A stretch of 64,000 nucleotides of DNA from Sipunculus nudus (Eukaryota > Annelida > Sipuncula > Golfingiida > Sipunculidae), in contig CM049311.1 in the NCBI GenBank assembly GCA_026874595.1, positions 12,431,676 through 12,495,675 of the forward strand, given 5' to 3'. The position numbers were made by a program, and so were the translations under genes. Shown here in pieces: positions 61,450 through 64,000 of the stretch; position 1 is the stretch's first letter, and every line of letters begins with the position of its first letter. Under the pieces are notes generated by a model. That model did not search any database. It was not told where the DNA came from and saw nothing but the letters and a program-made list of their open reading frames with translations.

Positions 61450-61725
61450 TGCTGCTTACGCAGAATGATTGAATCTGATCCCGCCAAACTCTGCACTTCT
61501 GAAAATACAGTCACGACTTTAGCTGTGTACCGTTCTCCCTAGGTTAAATCACTGAATGTTTCATTGAATGGTTCTTTTTTTCCGGTGATGTTTCTCTCAG
61601 ATAGCACTGTGTTCGTGGCATTTTAGAAAATGACAATGTAGTAATCCATATATACTGTCGATGATGCTTCCCAGGTTACTGTTACGCTTGTGGTCAAAAT
61701 GATTTAATCTGAACATTCCGTGGAC
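61450..61725 (-). pseudogene. Dead tandem copy of a fibronectin type III exon
   Basis: It is closely related over its whole length to the exon at 62068-62318 (shared: GTAACCTGGGAAGCA, CATTGTAG.AATCC, GAACCATTCAATGA, GTCACGAC). It carries in-frame stops (one where CTAAA replaces the live exon's TAGAA context near 61624) and a 12-bp insertion near 61557. The donor TGC|gtaagc is still intact, so it was a spliced exon before it broke. Confidence 0.7.
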
Positions 61726-62067
61726 AATGTGGCCCTCTCAATGCAACAAATCATTTACCTTGAAAGCCCACATTAAAAAAAATTGTACTTTGCCGCAGAT
61801 GATTCTCATTAAAAGTACAATAAAACTAAACAATGATGTAAAATAAAAGAAAATAGCTTTAAATATCCAAGGGTGTCTATCTCTACTGGTTTGAAATCTG
61901 AGTAAGATATATTTTATCATTGCAACAAGGTTTTAAGGAACATTAGATTTTCTGAAACCACAAAGCGTAATAAATACTTGATAAGGTACAACATGTGACT
62001 TTAAAAATAGAATTTTTCAATATACATCCTACGTAATGAAAATAAATATACTAGAGACGTCGCTTAC

Positions 62068-62318
62068 GCAGTGTGATTGAACCAGGTCTCCCCAAACTCT
62101 GCACTTCTGCAAATACAGTCACGACATCAGCTGTGTACCCTTCTCCCCAGGTTAGATCATTGAATGGTTCTTTTTTCCCGGTGATGTTTCTGTCAGCTAG
62201 CAGTGTGTTGGTGGCATTTTCTAAACTGACAATGTAGTAATCTATATATACTGTCGATGCTGCTTCCCAGGTTACCGTTACGCTTTCAGTCGAATTACGC
62301 AGGTTAAAAGTAATTAGT
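62068..62318 (-). CDS. Fibronectin type III domain exon
   Basis: The frame encodes LITFNLRNSTESVTVTWEAA, STVYIDYYIVSLENATN and FNDLTWGEGYTADVVTVFAE, with the FN3 tryptophan, the YYIV strand and the L-x-x-G-x-x-Y-x-x-x-V turn. The consensus donor CTGC|gtaagc is at 62067. The 5' boundary is uncertain (a weak ttatgag acceptor); the rest of the gene must lie beyond 64 kb or in exons I did not find. The protein family (receptor, adhesion molecule or secreted) cannot be told from two FN3 modules. Confidence 0.7.
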
Positions 62319-62329
62319 CTCATAACGGT

Positions 62330-62549
62330 ATTTCATAATTGCAAGCATGGCGTAAGCTTGAGTTTCCAGTGATACATGGAACTGAATGTATCTCGTTTCT
62401 CTCTTGACAGTCTCATCTTCGCATGAGAGATGTTTGATTTGGTCTGAATAAAGTTATATTAAAGTTTATATCAACCACGAGTTGGAGGTATTTCGTACAC
62501 GTCTGGAGACGGACGACTTGGCTATGGCGGACACCCGTTACACACACAT

Positions 62550-62599
<50 letters not shown>

Positions 62600-63320
62600 G
62601 TATGTATGTAAGAAAAAATTAGGTTATGAAGCTCTCAACTGTATTTGTAAAACTGTATGTGTCATTTAATATAGTAATAATATTTCAAATTGCGCTTATG
62701 CTCAAGGCTTTCTTGTCAGTTTACACCTTTCCTTCTGCAGATAAACTGATATAAACAACGCTTGAAGATTTGAGGCAGATGTAGACAAATCAGTAGGATA
62801 GGCCAGTAGCCATACTGACAAAATGTGCGAAGAATCACTTAAATTGCAGTGAGCTGTCCTTCCCAAAAAGTCACAGTGATATTGAAAAACCGAGACACAT
62901 ATAAGAAACCCTACTATATTGTGAAAAGTGTAAGTGCATTTAATTGTATAACATTGCTTTCAATATTTCTACTCTTTAACATAGAATAGTCCATATGTAT
63001 TTGCTTGATCCTCATCCCTTATACCCAGATTCTTTGTGTGATTTAAAGTTATTACAGTCTCATTTTAATGACATTTCGTCAGTGTGTTGAGCTACCAATA
63101 TAAGCATAGCATGCCATAATACTTAGTTAAAGCTAAATAATATATTAAGTAAATATAAAATATTTTTTTACTAGTAGATGTTCTATAATGGTTAATATTA
63201 TGGATATTGCTGTCTCTTTAGTAGTCTGCATCTATTCAAGTTGAAGCGAGGACTTATATGCTAAAAAATCCAATTAGCATTGTGCCAAAGGCAGATATGA
63301 AACTGAAGTAACTTTATTTG
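62330..63320. other. Intergenic or intronic, with (TA)n at 62550-62598
   Basis: AT-rich with a (CA)n-(TA)n microsatellite (62541-62598). No exon or repeat family is recognised. Confidence 0.5.
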
Positions 63321-63324
63321 ACAG

Positions 63325-63433
63325 GGTTGTCCAGGAAAAGGATTCGTCAAGGCAATTGTGAACAAACTGGCGTCAACAAACCTTGCAAAGACCTTCAATT
63401 TCAATGGATTTGGACACCATAAAATTGCAAGGA
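63325..63433 (+). CDS. Isolated exon of an unidentified gene (weakly DUF4806-like)
   Basis: The acceptor tttatttgacag and consensus donor AGGA|gtgagc bound 109 nt (phase 0 to 1) encoding GCPGKGFVKAIVNKLASTNL AKTFNFNGFGHHKIAR. The pattern of a helix ending in LA-x-x-F-N-x-x-G-x-G-x-x-K is reminiscent of DUF4806 domains (fnwxGxggK), but this rests on memory of the motif and on one exon. Neighbouring exons would be upstream in the AT-rich DNA or beyond the window. Confidence 0.4.
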
Positions 63434-64000
63434 GTGAGCAAATAATCAATGCGTTAATTTTTATTTTTAATGCAAAAATATTTCATCTTCTTTCATATAG
63501 ATAATATTAAGATTCTACTAATGTGCACCAACCAACATGCTTGTACCTGATCAATTTAATTCAGCCATTATGTTTTTATGTCACTGGCTTGTTTGTTACC
63601 CTCAATACTTTTATCACATTCCGCCTGGTTACATTCTTGATTTCTCTCATTTTAATAGTAATCTAAATGAATGTCCAAAGTTATGACTATTATTTTTTCG
63701 GTTTTAACAGAACCATTTCTATTAACATTTCTACAAACAATCTTTGTTCTCTTAATTTTTAAAAGAACAATTTTGCTCACAGTGTCTTCTTCTCACTAGA
63801 TGTTTGTCTATCCTGAATATTTATGCTGGTCTAATATGACAAAAAGGGACCCCTTTCAGTTTTATGGCGCAAGGTAGAAATGACTAAATGAATACATGTT
63901 TTTATTCAGTTATTCATAGTTGGTATGGAATAGTGTTACGAAATAACATTTATCGATACAAATAACCTTATCAGCATAAACACTTTTAAAAATGCCCGAC

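Overview
The window is eukaryotic and animal. Genes are split into short exons (18-223 nt) with GT-AG introns. The DNA is AT-rich with many (TA)n microsatellites, and the dispersed repeats are of a style I associate with bivalve mollusc genomes. The species call (mollusc, probably a bivalve) is an inference from gene families and repeats. Exon models were built by hand from reading frame, splice signals and phase continuity; no database search was possible.

Layout. 1-6 kb (minus strand): a 5-exon gene for a MOLO1/TPM-domain, single-pass membrane protein with a Gly/His-rich tail (about 301 residues as assembled, with about 25-30 residues of the domain apparently encoded by an exon I could not find). 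2.9-14 kb: intergenic and intronic DNA with SINE-like tRNA-derived pieces, microsatellites, a dispersed repeat carrying a GGCGGCC motif, a GGTCGT-rich repeat and a pogo-like terminal repeat. 14.8-23.6 kb: three abutting blocks of a satellite-cored transposable element in alternating orientation, with monomers of about 345 bp. It includes a nearly perfect 1.73 kb higher-order duplication. Further copies lie at 45.9-48.1 and 53.0-54.6 kb. The ends look Helentron-like (subterminal inverted repeats and a 3' hairpin). 23.9-24.5 kb (minus): a broken coding fragment with a 102-bp in-frame tandem duplication.

29.5-52.0 kb (minus): the main gene, which I reconstructed as 16 exons (about 442 residues), all joining in compatible phase. 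It has a signal peptide, a Cys-rich helical N-terminal region that I do not recognise, a Thr/Pro mucin-like linker made of five phase 1-1 exons, a CUB domain, and a tentative last exon. The linker exons sit in a tandemly duplicated block that also holds decayed linker exons. A decayed Ty3/Gypsy polymerase fragment (49.9-50.7 kb, plus strand) lies in its first intron.

60.7-62.3 kb (minus): fibronectin type III exons of another gene, with a dead tandem copy between two intact ones. 63.3 kb (plus): one well-bounded exon of an unidentified gene, weakly like DUF4806. The three main genes look like cell-surface or secreted products. I see no operon, CRISPR array, rRNA or functional tRNA gene.
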